Shown here in pieces: positions 10,889-19,729 of a stretch of DNA of 57,802 nucleotides. Within the stretch, counting starts at the first letter, position 1, and every line of letters starts with the position of its first letter. A model generated the notes under the pieces. The model saw only the letters and a list, made by a program, of their open reading frames with translations. It had not been told where the DNA came from and did not search any database. The translations under genes and the position numbers were made by a program. The stretch comes from Pascua guehoae (lineage: Eukaryota > Basidiomycota > Tremellomycetes > Trichosporonales > Trichosporonaceae), in assembly GCA_001600415.1 (NCBI GenBank), contig BCJX01000019.1:1-57802 (forward strand), given 5' to 3'.

Positions 10889-10896
10889 TGACGTCA
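10889..10896. promoter_or_regulatory. CRE-type palindrome TGACGTCA
   Basis: A perfect 8-base ATF/CREB palindrome 584 bases before the alternative oxidase ATG and about 960 bases after the TFIIIC stop. bZIP factors of the ATF/CREB class bind this site. Its use here is inferred from position only. Confidence 0.4.
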
Positions 10897-11351
10897 TTAA
10901 TTCGCCACTTTGCCCACCCAAAAAAAGATGTCTTTGTTGGGCGCACGCGTTGCGCCCTGTCGACGGTTCCGAGATGGGATCCAGCTTCCGCGCCCCATGT
11001 GCATGCGCGCGCGCAGATAGATAGCCGTCTTCAGTAGACAATCTGGAGGAATGTCCTCGCACTGTCGATCACAAGCACATGCAGAACAAGGATGCATGTC
11101 CGTAGTTACCCGGCCCTTCCGAGTCGCCAGTCGCGCGCGCATACACCGGCGATTCGGCTAGCTTACCAACAATGTTTCGAATACCAAATGTCACCAGGCC
11201 ACCTCTCGGCCTCGCGTCATGCGCGTCTTTTTCTCTTCCCACTAGAACATCTGCCTCACAGGCCACCTCGGCCGCGCGCGCCGTGTCAACAACCGGAGAT
11301 TAGGAAAGAGAAAAGTCTGGCGCCGCAAAAAAACACAAGGGTACGAAGAGG

Positions 11352-11359
11352 TATAATAA
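11352..11359 (+). promoter_or_regulatory. TATA-like box of the alternative oxidase gene
   Basis: TATAATAA about 120 bases before the ATG at 11480, followed by a CA-rich leader. Position fits a core promoter element. Confidence 0.45.
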
Positions 11360-11479
11360 GCCATCTCCGTCGTCGCGTCCTCTCGTCATCCACCCAACAC
11401 CAACGACCACAACACCAACACTACTACACCACAACATCAACATCACAACATCACCCCAAGCTGGGCACGACCACCTACC

Positions 11480-13561
11480 ATGTCGCTCACCGCCCGCTCC
11501 CTCCGCCCGCTCGCGGGCCTGACCCCCACGCTCCGCACCTCCCTCTCCGCCGCGCGTCCCCACACCCACCTCTACCTCTCTCCCCTTGCTCCCCGCGCGT
11601 TTGCCGGGCTGCACACTACCGCCCCCCGCCTGATCTCGGCGACGCCCCGGGATCGCACCGGCTCGATTATCGACAGCGCACCCACGGAGTACAAGGACAA
11701 GAAGGCCGTGGGCGACTTTGGCGGCGCTCTGTCCGAAGGCCCGCACTTTATTGGTGAGTAGGTCACCGGTGAGCGGCGGGGAGCAGGCGGGGGAGTGAGA
11801 GTTGGGGTGGGAGGGCGGCGACGACGTGGGTCGCCCGGTTCGGAGTGGCGAGTGGGCGGCATGGCTTGTTCATCCCCGGTGGAATGGCGTTCCATGTTCC
11901 AGCGGCCAACAGCCGCCTCGGGCACGGCATGTGTTGTTCTTCTCGCCGAGACATGTTGCCCTATTTCCCAAAGGCGCCTTCTGTGGCTTGCTTGTACCTT
12001 GCTCGCTCTCTCCTTTCGTTCCCCCTCCCTGCCTCCCTTCCCACCACCGATCATGGCTCCTCCTCTGCATCGCCACCTCATACACCCCGTCCTCATGCTT
12101 TCCGCCACTAACACCAGACCACACCCGCGACATGACCATCCCCGAGGACGTCGACGCGGGCCAGTGGGGCTCGTGGAAGTACACGCCCATCTACACCGAA
12201 AAGGAGCTTGACACGGTCAAGGTCGTCCACCGCACACCTGTGACGATCCAGGACAAGCTTGCGCACGGCACCGTGCGGACACTTCGGTGAGTCGTGTGTG
12301 GGAGCCCGTCCGGATAGTGTGGGCGGCACGGGTGTGGCCATCACGGCCAGGAGTCACTGATTGGGCGCGCCATCGTGTTGTTACCACGTTATCGTTGTTG
12401 CACAGTAGCCGGTCCTCCGGTTGGTGACTCACCCCGATCGCACACCCCTGAACATGGGCTATCTTGTTTCTCCCCCTTGGGTTATTCCCTGCTCGCCCCT
12501 CCCTTCGAAATAACTCGTGCCCGGCTCCCGCTAACATCAGCCGCCTGTTCGACATCTTCACCGGCTACAAGGACAAGCCGCTCGCTCCCGAGGTGACCGA
12601 AACCAAGCCCATCCCGAAGGACATTCTCGAAAAGCTGCGCAAGGACGGCGACGTCCTGACCCCCAACCAGTGGCTGTTCCGCATTATTGTGCTCGAGAGC
12701 ATTGCGGGTGTCCCCGGTATGGTCGGCGGGACGCTGCGCCATCTCCGCTCGCTGCGTCTCCTCCGCCGCGACGGTGGCTGGATCCACACGCTGCTCGACG
12801 AGGCCGAGAACGAGCGCATGCACTTGCTGTGAGTCAACGATCGAGGTGGCGTTCTGGGTGGCATAGCTGACAGTGCAGCACCTTCCTCGCTGTTTCCAAC
12901 CCTGGGTACTTTACGCGCGGCCTCGTCATGCTCGCACAGGCGGGATTCTACAATGTCTTCTTCTGGACCTACCTCTTCTCGCCCAAGACGGCGCACCGCT
13001 TCGTCGGCGCGCTCGAGGAGGAGGCCGTGCGGACTTAGTGAGTAGCGATAGAATCAGCTAAACCCCTGCTGACGCGCAGCACGCATTGCGTTCACGATGT
13101 CGAAATCGGGCTGCTCCCTGAGTGGGAGGGCAGGCCGGCTCCCAAGATTGCTATTGTGAGTGTCACGGGCAGGACCAGTACCCCAGCCCCAACCCATAAG
13201 CCCCAACTGACACCACTCGCAGGACTACTGGCGCCTCCCGTCTGATGCCAAACTGCTCGACGTGATCAAGGCCGTGCGCGCCGACGAGGCAACGCACCGC
13301 TTTGTCAACCACTCGCTTGCCGACCTCGACCAGGCGCACGACTTCAACCCCTTTGCCATCTCCGAGCCCGCCCCAGAGGTTCGCGGTACCATGTGGGGCT
13401 TCACGCGCGACGAGAGTGCAGAGTTTGCACACAACCAGCACCAGAAGATGATCCAGGGGAAGAATGCGGCGACGGCCGCGGACGAGGCGGGAGACAAGGT
13501 TGCCGCCGAGGCGCCAAAGGCAGACAAGCAGGCCCCGCTCCCCAAGACGGACCTCAACTGA
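11480..13561 (+). CDS. AOX1: Mitochondrial alternative oxidase
   Basis: Six exons (11480-11753, 12118-12286, 12541-12828, 12879-13037, 13080-13155, 13223-13561) encode 434 residues. The enzyme is a diiron quinol oxidase of the inner mitochondrial membrane that passes electrons from ubiquinol to oxygen, bypassing complexes III and IV. The first ~60 residues form an Arg/Ser/Ala-rich presequence. The diiron ligands are visible: E200 ([10 protein letters not shown]), E239 and H242 (NERMHLL), E290 ([11 protein letters not shown]), and E344 with H347 (ADEATHRF). The joins inside LLTFL and RTYTH restore conserved motifs, which confirms the splice sites. The C-terminus adds an Ala/Lys-rich tail ending LPKTDLN. 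The CRE-like site and TATA box upstream suggest regulated expression, but this is unproven. Confidence 0.97.
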
Positions 13562-13766
13562 GTGTGCCGAGAGTCTGCAACGTGTACGGCCTGGCGCCGA
13601 TGACGATGACGCCATGAACAAAATAGTAACCCGCGACGGGATGACGAAGGACCCAGAGTAGAAAGTGTACAGTAGAGATACGAGCATGTAGTTACGAACA
13701 ATGCGAGACGCTTTCATTCCTCGGAATTTGCCACTTGCTCACGATCCAAGGGTGGAAAGGGTCAGC

Positions 13767-13878
13767 AGACTGCCTGTGGGTCGACTGCCTGTGGGTCGAC
13801 TGCCTGTGGGTCGACTGCCTGTGTCGACTGCCTGTGTCGACTGCCTGTGTCGATTGCCTGTGTCGACTGCCTGTGGGT
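13767..13878. repeat. 12/15-base tandem repeat, unit CGACTGCCTGTGGGT / CGACTGCCTGTG
   Basis: About eight consecutive units: the first three are 15 bases with GGGT, the rest 12 bases without it. Unit length is a multiple of three, so long open frames cross it on both strands, but nothing around it looks coding. Confidence 0.9.
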
Positions 13879-14010
13879 CTCGCCACACCCACTTGTTCAC
13901 CGCTCAAAGTTGGGGCATTTCCACCGCATTGTGCACGACGTTATGGGGGAAAACAACCGCCTGCACCAGAAAGGCAGCCTGACGACATGGTTCTGGTCCC
14001 ATCATTAAGA

Positions 14011-14215
14011 CATGTGTGTCGGTAAAGTCATGAGACTACCACACTAAGCCCAGGTACGCGCACGCAGCGTCCAGGACGGCGCGCAGGGCATGCGGGAGGC
14101 AAAGCAGGAAACATGAGTGTGTCCCCATGCCGTGCCATTGCATTGGTACAGAGTGTCCATGCGCAACATGGACAACACCGGGCTCAAAGTGGCAGTCTCA
14201 ATATTTTTGAACGCT
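14011..14215. mobile_element. MITE copy 1 (degenerate right end)
   Basis: The left end TGTGTGTCGGTAAAGTCATG and the inner right block GGGCTCAAAGTGGCAGTCTC match the inverted ends of the better preserved copies at 26346 and 32962. The conserved centre CCATTGCATTGGT..AGAGTGTCCATGCGCAAC is present in forward orientation. The outermost right end (GGACTTTCCGG..CACCTG) has decayed. No open frame for a transposase is present. Confidence 0.75.
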
Positions 14216-14325
14216 ATAACAGTCGGGTGCCATCTGTCCAACACATGCCCACAACTCCACTTACACGACATTCAACATCGTCCCACATGCATCCTCAGTC
14301 TTCAGAGGGCAAGAAGCAAAACGTT

Positions 14326-14422
14326 GGCCCTCGCCCGGATTCGAACCGGGGCCCACTCCCAATCAGGAAGAACAAGCTTAGGAAGCCCTAAGAGAGTATG
14401 ATAACCACTACACCACGAGAGC
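14326..14422 (-). tRNA. tRNA-Pro(AGG), 24-nt intron
   Basis: On the minus strand, acceptor GCTCTCG pairs with CGAGGGC, followed by discriminator C, which is usual for tRNA-Pro. Anticodon stem CTCTC/GGGAG (one G-U) encloses TT-AGG-G..T with the anticodon at 14389-14387. The intron covers 14385-14362 (24 nt). T stem CCCGG/CCGGG holds TTCGAAT, and the mature length is 73 nt. A T4 run follows just downstream. The TTAGGG loop matches eukaryotic tRNA-Pro. Confidence 0.9.
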
Positions 14423-15035
14423 TGATATCTTTTCTCCAGCGCGAGTGGTGGCGCGCCGGCCGGGGGTTGGGTCCTGTCTCAGCTGGTCATAACTCGGCGT
14501 TCAGTGTGGGACATGGAGCAGGCAAGGAGGTTGTCTTTGCCCCCCTCGGCCTCTAAGGGTGAAAGCCGGATTCTTGACCATCTGCATGGGTGCCCACCAC
14601 CCGTGTCGTGTCGAATTTGGATCATGGCAGATGTACCGTAGGCAGCCGCGGCACATGGGCTGGCTGGATCCGTTTGCCCATGTAGATGGTCGCTGGTCAT
14701 CTTGCCAAAGTGCCGCAACAGCGCGGTAGTGTTGCTTTGTCCTTGGCGAGTGTATGGGCGTGCGTGGGTGTAGGCATGTATGCGTGTGTGCCCGTATGCA
14801 CATCTGCACCTACACGGTTTGAGCCGTCTGCGCGTCCCAACTGCGATAAAAACATGTGAGCAGCGCTTATTCGAGATCGTCCGGGCAAGGGGCGAGGTAT
14901 GGAGAATGCTCGGTGAGGCGGTAAACGCGACCACGGCGACCACGGCGACCACGGCGACCACGGCGACTGCCACGACCGCCGCGACCGCAGCAAACGTCAC
15001 AGCGGCAAAACACGGTGAACGCGGCCAAGACGGTG
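14423..15035. other. Intergenic region with GCGACCACG microrepeats
   Basis: No gene seen. A 9-base repeat (GCGACCACG, about five copies, 14936-14985) lies near the end of the region. Confidence 0.5.
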
Positions 15036-16068
15036 TCAGCAAGGATAGAACATGCTCCGAAGGCTATCCAGTTCGCAAGCACTGGACACGTTATGCAGTT
15101 CACTCCAACGTGCGCGATGCGCGTTTATTGCCCCGTTTGAGTTGGTTGGCCGTGCGCTCATGGTTTCCCATACGAGGTGGAACGGAGAGGTGTAGTGTTC
15201 TTTGTTGTTGGGATTGAGCCAGAAGGAGATGCCTTGCCGTTTCTTTTTGCCGGGACCAGATGACCGGGCAGATTGGTAACGGCAGTCAGCCAAGAAGAGG
15301 TGGTGCATGTTATGCAGTTTGGCCGGTGAGTTGTTGACTTGATCTTGGGAAGGCATGGGCCCGACAAGAACCTCTTCTTGACGTATGCCACTCATTAAGA
15401 CCCTGCAGTCTAACAAGGATGCTGGGAATCGAATGATGCCATCCACTGCATCAGGATAGCTCCCACTGCCATGTCGGAGTTGTTGATCTGGCAACGAGCA
15501 AAGCTCTCGTCCTGTAAGAGGTACCGGCGCTGTGCCTGTGCGGGTTCTGGCATTCAATAGTGCGCCAGGTGCCGTGTGGCTCCATGGAGGCGTGACAAGA
15601 TCCTTGGACGGAGGCGTGTCCTTGGACGGAGGCGTGTCCTTGGACGGAGGCGTGTCCTTGGACGGAGGCGTGTCCTTGGACGGAGGCGTGTCCTTGGACA
15701 GAGGCGTGACAAGATCCTTGGGCTTCCCTTTCACGAATGTCTCGTTCACAAATGTAAGCAGTGCCAGGACAGGATCGATCCGGGCACTTGGCGGTAGCTT
15801 GCGTGGATCGACAAGTGTCATCTTCTTGGCGTCGTCGGGGATCTCTGAGTAGGGTTTCACTTCAACCGTTCCCTGCTGCAATGATGAGCGTTCGTTCCCC
15901 TCCTGGCCACAACCCTTCTCTCCTGGTGATAACCATTCCCTCCTGGCAATGACAAAAGAATGGTGAGGTTGCTTGCACTCACGGCAGAGGCTTCCGCATG
16001 GTAGTACACGGTCTCCTTGTGGACGGGCAACCCTGGATCATTCGAATCTGTGTCGAAATCGTTCTCGT
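15036..16068 (-). CDS. Uncharacterised protein with hexapeptide repeats, possibly degenerate
   Basis: Minus-strand frame with a likely exon from about 16068 to 15983 (reads DSNDPGLPVHKETVYYHAEA), a GTGAGT donor, an acceptor ATTGCAG, and a long exon 15875-15036. The join is in phase 0. The long exon carries PYSEIPDDAKKMTLVDPRKL, then five perfect SKDTPP hexapeptides from an 18-base DNA repeat (15605-15700), then a Lys/Arg-rich middle (SGPGKKKRQG) and the end CELDSLRSMFYPC. An in-frame TGA at 16071-16069 closes the upstream side with no ATG, so the 5' end is missing or broken. No known domain is recognised. A fragment ending DLDSFLSMFYP upstream (about 16190) repeats its C-terminal motif, so this is part of a decayed duplicated family. 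Confidence 0.4.
15598..15720. repeat. 18-base tandem repeat encoding SKDTPP
   Basis: About six units of TCCTTGGACGGAGGCGTG, nearly identical, flanked on both sides by a variant with the insertion GTGACAAGA. On the minus strand each unit reads as one hexapeptide. Near-perfect identity implies recent expansion. Confidence 0.9.
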
Positions 16069-16129
16069 ATCATAGGATACTGCCATTATTGCAGTGCTGG
16101 CTGATGGAGGACAGTTGCGACTCGGGTGA

Positions 16130-16559
16130 GTCATACTATTTCAGGCCCCTGCTGACGTTTCGGATGGTGTCCTGGCTTTCTAAAGGATAGAACATGCTCA
16201 GAAAGCTGTCCAGGTCGCAACCGACCCAATGACACACAACCGACGGCGCCTCGTGAAGCACTATCCATTCCAGTGCACCATCAATTCTTTGCCGGTGCTG
16301 GTCTTGGCCCTTGCCCCAGCAGAATAACAGACCAGAGTCATCTTGACAAAACCGACAATGTGAACCTCGATCCTAGAGCCACAACAAGGCTGTTAAAAGA
16401 GCTGAATAAACTCACCATGCCCGTGGGTTGATGGGCGAGAAACAAGGCCAATCTGCTTGCACATCAGGCGGCGCTGCAGGGTCGCCAGCGGCTCCGTACC
16501 GAGTTCAGCGTAATGCCCGTCTCTGAAAACATTCCAAGAGTTGAGGTTGCTGAAACTCA
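16130..16559 (-). pseudogene. Fragment of the same unknown gene family
   Basis: On the minus strand an ATG at 16559 starts a protein-like frame (MSFSNLNSWNVFRDGHYAEL ... RPSTHGH) up to a GTGAGT donor near 16420. A second open frame (HCRFCQDDSGLLFCWGKGQD ... CDLDSFLSMFYP ... LK, ending at a TAG) follows after CTCTAG, but the phase does not join cleanly and the other phases hit stops. The motif DLDSF-x-SMFYP matches ELDSL-x-SMFYP at the end of the neighbouring frame at 15036. I read it as a disrupted paralogue or a missed exon structure. Confidence 0.35.
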
Positions 16560-17594
16560 TCGCAGATGATCATGGCGCATGGTTTTGGACGGGCGATGGC
16601 GGAGACGACACTCGCTTTGATGAGATGGTATCCATCTACCGGTGCCAGGCGCTTCTGGACCGGCATCAGTGTCAGCGTCCCAAGATGACCAATGGCCGGG
16701 AAGGGGGGGTCATAGGAAACGAACCAAGCATACTGGGAAGGATGGGGAACGGGAGGGAGAGGATGTGGTGGAGTGCGACGAGGATAGAGCCACGGAGTGG
16801 CATTATGGGGCGAAAGCGTTGGAACTCCGCGTACGGTATACTCTTTTCAACTGGACTTTGTCCTCGATGGGAAGACATCATATACAATCTGCAGGCTCAC
16901 TAGAACATACCATGTGAGGAGCGGCTTTTGGATGCCGTTCAAGCATTTGAGCGCGAGGTATCGAGAATGGTAATGTTCCGGTATGCAAACGCAGCTGCCG
17001 CGACACTGTTCCGTGGCAAGGATACGACAACCGCTCGACTGTGTCCACCAGCTCCCACTGCTAATGTTTGCATGACCCGACGAGGTAACCCTGTGTCATG
17101 CGTGACGCTGTGCGCGTGGACGGACGCTTTGTCCTTATCAACCCGCGCTGGGTACAACGGCCAATGCAGTATCCCAAAGGGTGTTCTGGGCTCGGTAGAT
17201 GCCAGCTGCGAGCTGTTCCACAAGGGCATACGAGGCCAGCCCTCGTGCCGTACCCGCGCACTTCGACTTTGAAAGCCGTCCCGAGATCCGCCTTGCTTGC
17301 TGAACTCGTACATTCTCACCCACATATCCCGTATTAGTTTCGCCGAGGCTAAGGACGACCAGCACCGGCACCACCGCTCGCGCTATCGTCGGCCTCGACG
17401 CGTGGCGTGCTCGCAGTGAAGACCTTTGGAACTGGGACGAGTGGAGACGATCTCAGGCCCGCGTTCCGCTTTGGTGGTGAGTGATGCCTCGCTTTGTTTC
17501 TCACAAACCCATCGTGTGTCAGCGCGTCCCAATGCTCAATGCGTCCCGATGCGTCCGCCCTGGCCTCCGACTGGACAGCAGCCAGACAAGCATC
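16560..17594. other. Intergenic region containing dispersed repeat copy 2
   Basis: No confident gene. The coding-like repeat at 16707-16855 lies in an open frame at 16642-16917. The rest to tRNA-Glu shows short overlapping frames on both strands without codon bias. Confidence 0.5.
16707..16855 (+). repeat. Dispersed coding-like repeat, copy 2
   Basis: Matches 757-911. Shared blocks include GGAAACGAACCA, AGGATAGAGCCACGGAG, TGGGG-GAAAGCG and CTTTTCAA. The translation in the shared frame is RKRT-x-H-x2-KDG .. DRATE-x-H-x-G-x-KA-x-EL-x-V-x-Y-x-LFN. This copy is 6 bases shorter than copy 1, which keeps the frame. Confidence 0.65.
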
Positions 17595-17720
17595 TCTTCG
17601 CTAGTATATCGGTTAGTATAATCGCCTCTCAACAGAGAGTCCCGCACGGACGAGCATCATGACAGCAGCTCGCCCAGCCGGAGTTCGCGATAGAGCAGGG
17701 TTCGACTCCCTGGCGGAGAA
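17595..17720 (+). tRNA. tRNA-Glu(CTC), 54-nt intron
   Basis: The exons are identical to the tRNA-Glu at 3658: acceptor TCTTCGC/GCGGAGA, stem ATCGC/GCGAT, anticodon CTC at 17628-17630. The intron (17632-17685) is 54 nt and unrelated to the 25-nt intron of the other copy apart from its first bases (A-AGAGAG). The mature tRNA is 72 nt. A T5 run follows immediately. Confidence 0.92.
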
Positions 17721-18449
17721 GCTTTTTGGCCTGCGGCGGTTTGGAGCGCATGAGCCGTGTGGGTCGCACGTCGGGGAGTGCTGGGCTGGGATGAGAGATG
17801 TGAAGGATGCAGGCAAAGGTCATCTGGACGGGGGCCATCAAGGTGATAGAGGAAGAGACCGACCCTCTTGACAATTGTCGTTAGCTGTTCCGACTCGGTG
17901 GCAAGACACCACGGAACCGGGTCGACACAATCGCGCTGGACGCTCCACTCTGCGCTGGCCAGACTCGCTGCGCCCTCTCGCGCGTGGTGCGCACGCAGGG
18001 TCGTCTCACAGGTCAGAGAGGCAGTGGTCTCGTTGGCCTGGTTCCCAAGCTGTGTGAGGACAAACAGTCCTAAAGGCCCGACATTGTCTGATGTTCCTGA
18101 TGGCAGGAGTCCCAAGGCCGAGCTCGAGTGGCGGCAAGAATGGATGCGGCGCGCGCAATGTAGTGCATAGTGTACAATGTCTGCGGTCAGAGGCGTCGCG
18201 AGGCGTTGACAGAGTGGACGTACCTTCTCTGTCCGAGTCAGTGTACGTGTCCCCCGTCGCGGAGTCTGTCCGTGGTCGAGCTCCGTTGGCCGCACTGTGG
18301 ATCACGGGTCGAATCGTCGAGACCTCCCAACCTCTCCCAACCTCCAACCTCTCCCAACCTCTCCCACCCTCCCAACCTCCAACCTCCAACCTCCTCCGCC
18401 TCGACCTCATCCCCAAACTCCAACCCCAAACTCCCAAAACACCCCACAC
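17721..18449. other. Intergenic region ending in CTCCCAACC repeats
   Basis: No gene seen. The last 110 bases (18325-18440) are a degenerate CCTCCCAACCT tandem array abutting the 3' end of the small minus-strand gene. It recalls the CTCCCAG repeat next to the small membrane-protein exon at the window start. Confidence 0.55.
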
Positions 18450-18656
18450 CTAATTCCCGCCCTCCACCTTGCGCCGCTCGGGCAGCTCGACCTTCTCAGC
18501 ATGCAGCGGCGGCAACAGCGGGCTCGGGAAATCGCGCCGCTTGTGCTTGGGGTCCCGATTGCGCCGTTCCGAGATGAACAGGAAGGACGCCGAGGCGGCC
18601 ACAAAGAGGCCGAGCATGACGAACGGGTTTGGGCCGTTGCGGGGTTGTGGTGCCAT
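18450..18656 (-). CDS. Small single-pass membrane protein (68 residues)
   Basis: ATG at 18656 in a good context (CACAATGGC) starts a 68-residue frame ending at 18450. It has one hydrophobic helix (FVMLGLFVAASASFLFI, about residues 12-28), then a basic stretch (SERRNRDPKHKRRDF) and a Pro/Lys/Glu-rich tail. This layout fits a small mitochondrial or ER membrane protein, and I do not recognise the family. Codon use is C/G-ending. The 105-base N gap lies 23 bases upstream, so the promoter or an earlier exon may be missing. Confidence 0.5.
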   Translation of the reverse strand: MAPQPRNGPNPFVMLGLFVAASASFLFISERRNRDPKHKRRDFPSPLLPPLHAEKVELPERRKVEGGN

Positions 18657-19074
18657 TGTGGGCGGGCGGGCCGGGGGGGNNNNNNNNNNNNNNNNNNNNN
18701 NNNNNNNNNNNNNNNNNNNNNNNNNNNNNNNNNNNNNNNNNNNNNNNNNNNNNNNNNNNNNNNNNNNNNNNNNNNNNNNNNNNNGGGGAGCCGGGGGAGA
18801 GAGGGAGTACGCGTGGAGGAGTGAGGGCGTGTCGGTGGACAGAGGGCTGTGCTCGTTGTGTTCCTACTCGGCGATGGGTGGCGAGGCGGGTAGGTCGTTG
18901 GAGACGGACGGAACGTTGTGAGGATAGAGCCGACAGTTGAGCAGCGAGTTCCCACCTCCATCGGCCCGACACGGAATCTGCATCGTGCCTTGATCGCGTG
19001 CACGCCACGTGAAGACCACAATCGACAATCAGCCTTTTAAGCGTCCTATCCGCGCTAACTCACGTGATAACAGC
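18657..19074. other. Assembly gap and flanks
   Basis: Positions 18680-18784 are N. The base run before the gap is GGGGGGG and after it GGGG, so a long G homopolymer was probably not resolved. The remainder up to tRNA-Lys shows no gene. Confidence 0.8.
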
Positions 19075-19167
19075 GCCCGTTTATATCAGTCGGTAGATAG
19101 TTTGACTCTTACTACCAACAGCGTGTAAGCAATCAAAATGTCATGGGTTCGAGCCCCATAATGGGCT
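19075..19167 (+). tRNA. tRNA-Lys(CTT), 20-nt intron
   Basis: Acceptor GCCCGTT/AATGGGC pairs fully (one G-U). D stem TATC/GATA. Anticodon stem TTTGA/TCAAA encloses CT-CTT-A..A, with the anticodon at 19108-19110. The intron covers 19112-19131 (20 nt). T stem ATGGG/CCCAT holds TTCGAGC. The mature length is 73 nt, followed by CTCTTTTT as terminator. Discriminator T is unusual for tRNA-Lys; everything else is regular. Confidence 0.9.
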
Positions 19168-19602
19168 TCTCTTTTTGTTATTTGTTACCTATTCCTTTTG
19201 CTTGCAGACTCAGCCTGTACAGTGCGGGGACCTGGGGACAAACAAGACCTTGGAACAATGGATGCCTGATGTCTAAGGTACTTAGCCTGAGATTGCTTGT
19301 CCAACGCCCCAGACGGTCGGTGTCTCATGACCGTTGGCTCAAGCAGAGGTGCTGCCGACGTCTCGTAGGTCGGCCACTCTTAGCACTGGACCAATGTACC
19401 TGCCGACTTGGATGGCCAACCCCCCGTGCTCGAGGAGGTACGCTGAGGAGCATCATGACCGACATACCCACAGGCCACAGGCCCAACGCGCTGTTCGAGC
19501 AGCGATTCTGTACACCTCGCCACGCGTCTCCGATCATCACACTCCCACCTCCGCTGGCCTCCCCCCTCCCCCCTCTTCCCCCTCGCATCACCAATAATCA
19601 TC
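19168..19602. other. Spacer between tRNA-Lys and tRNA-Arg
   Basis: 435 bases with no gene seen. The 50 bases before tRNA-Arg are pyrimidine-rich. Confidence 0.5.
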
Positions 19603-19729
19603 GGTCGCGTGGCCAAATGGTACGGCGCTTGACTACGACCACTCACGCCTCCTCATCGAGTCGAGATCTCCATCCCGTCTCCAAGGCCTAGTAATCAAGA
19701 GATCGCGGGTTCGAGCCCCGTCGTGACCT
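19603..19729 (+). tRNA. tRNA-Arg(ACG), 55-nt intron
   Basis: Acceptor GGTCGCG/CGTGACC pairs with one G-U. D stem GCC/GGC. Anticodon stem CTTGA/TCAAG encloses CT-ACG-A..A, with the anticodon at 19635-19637. The intron covers 19639-19693 (55 nt), the longest in the window. T stem GCGGG/CCCGT holds TTCGAGC. The mature length is 72 nt. The terminator is the T5 run right after the gene. The body resembles yeast tRNA-Arg(ACG) (TGGCC-CAATGGT-ACGGCG-CTACGA). Confidence 0.92.

Larger units (their letters stand above)
9931..11479. other. Intergenic region upstream of the alternative oxidase gene
   Basis: 1.55 kb without a convincing gene. Three TGGTGAC motifs occur at about 10305-10353. A perfect CRE palindrome lies at 10889-10896 and a TATA-like TATAATAA at 11352-11359. 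The last 100 bases are CA-rich, as in the 5' leaders of other genes here. Confidence 0.6.
13562..14325. other. Intergenic region with tandem repeat and MITE
   Basis: Downstream of the alternative oxidase gene. It holds the 12/15-base tandem repeat (13767-13878) and an old MITE copy (14011-14215), listed separately, and ends at tRNA-Pro. No gene is seen. Confidence 0.6.

Noticed and set aside
13701..13982. Frames built on VGRLP/VDCLW repeats
   Set aside because: Produced by the 12/15-base DNA tandem repeat, whose unit length is a multiple of three; no start context or continuing gene.
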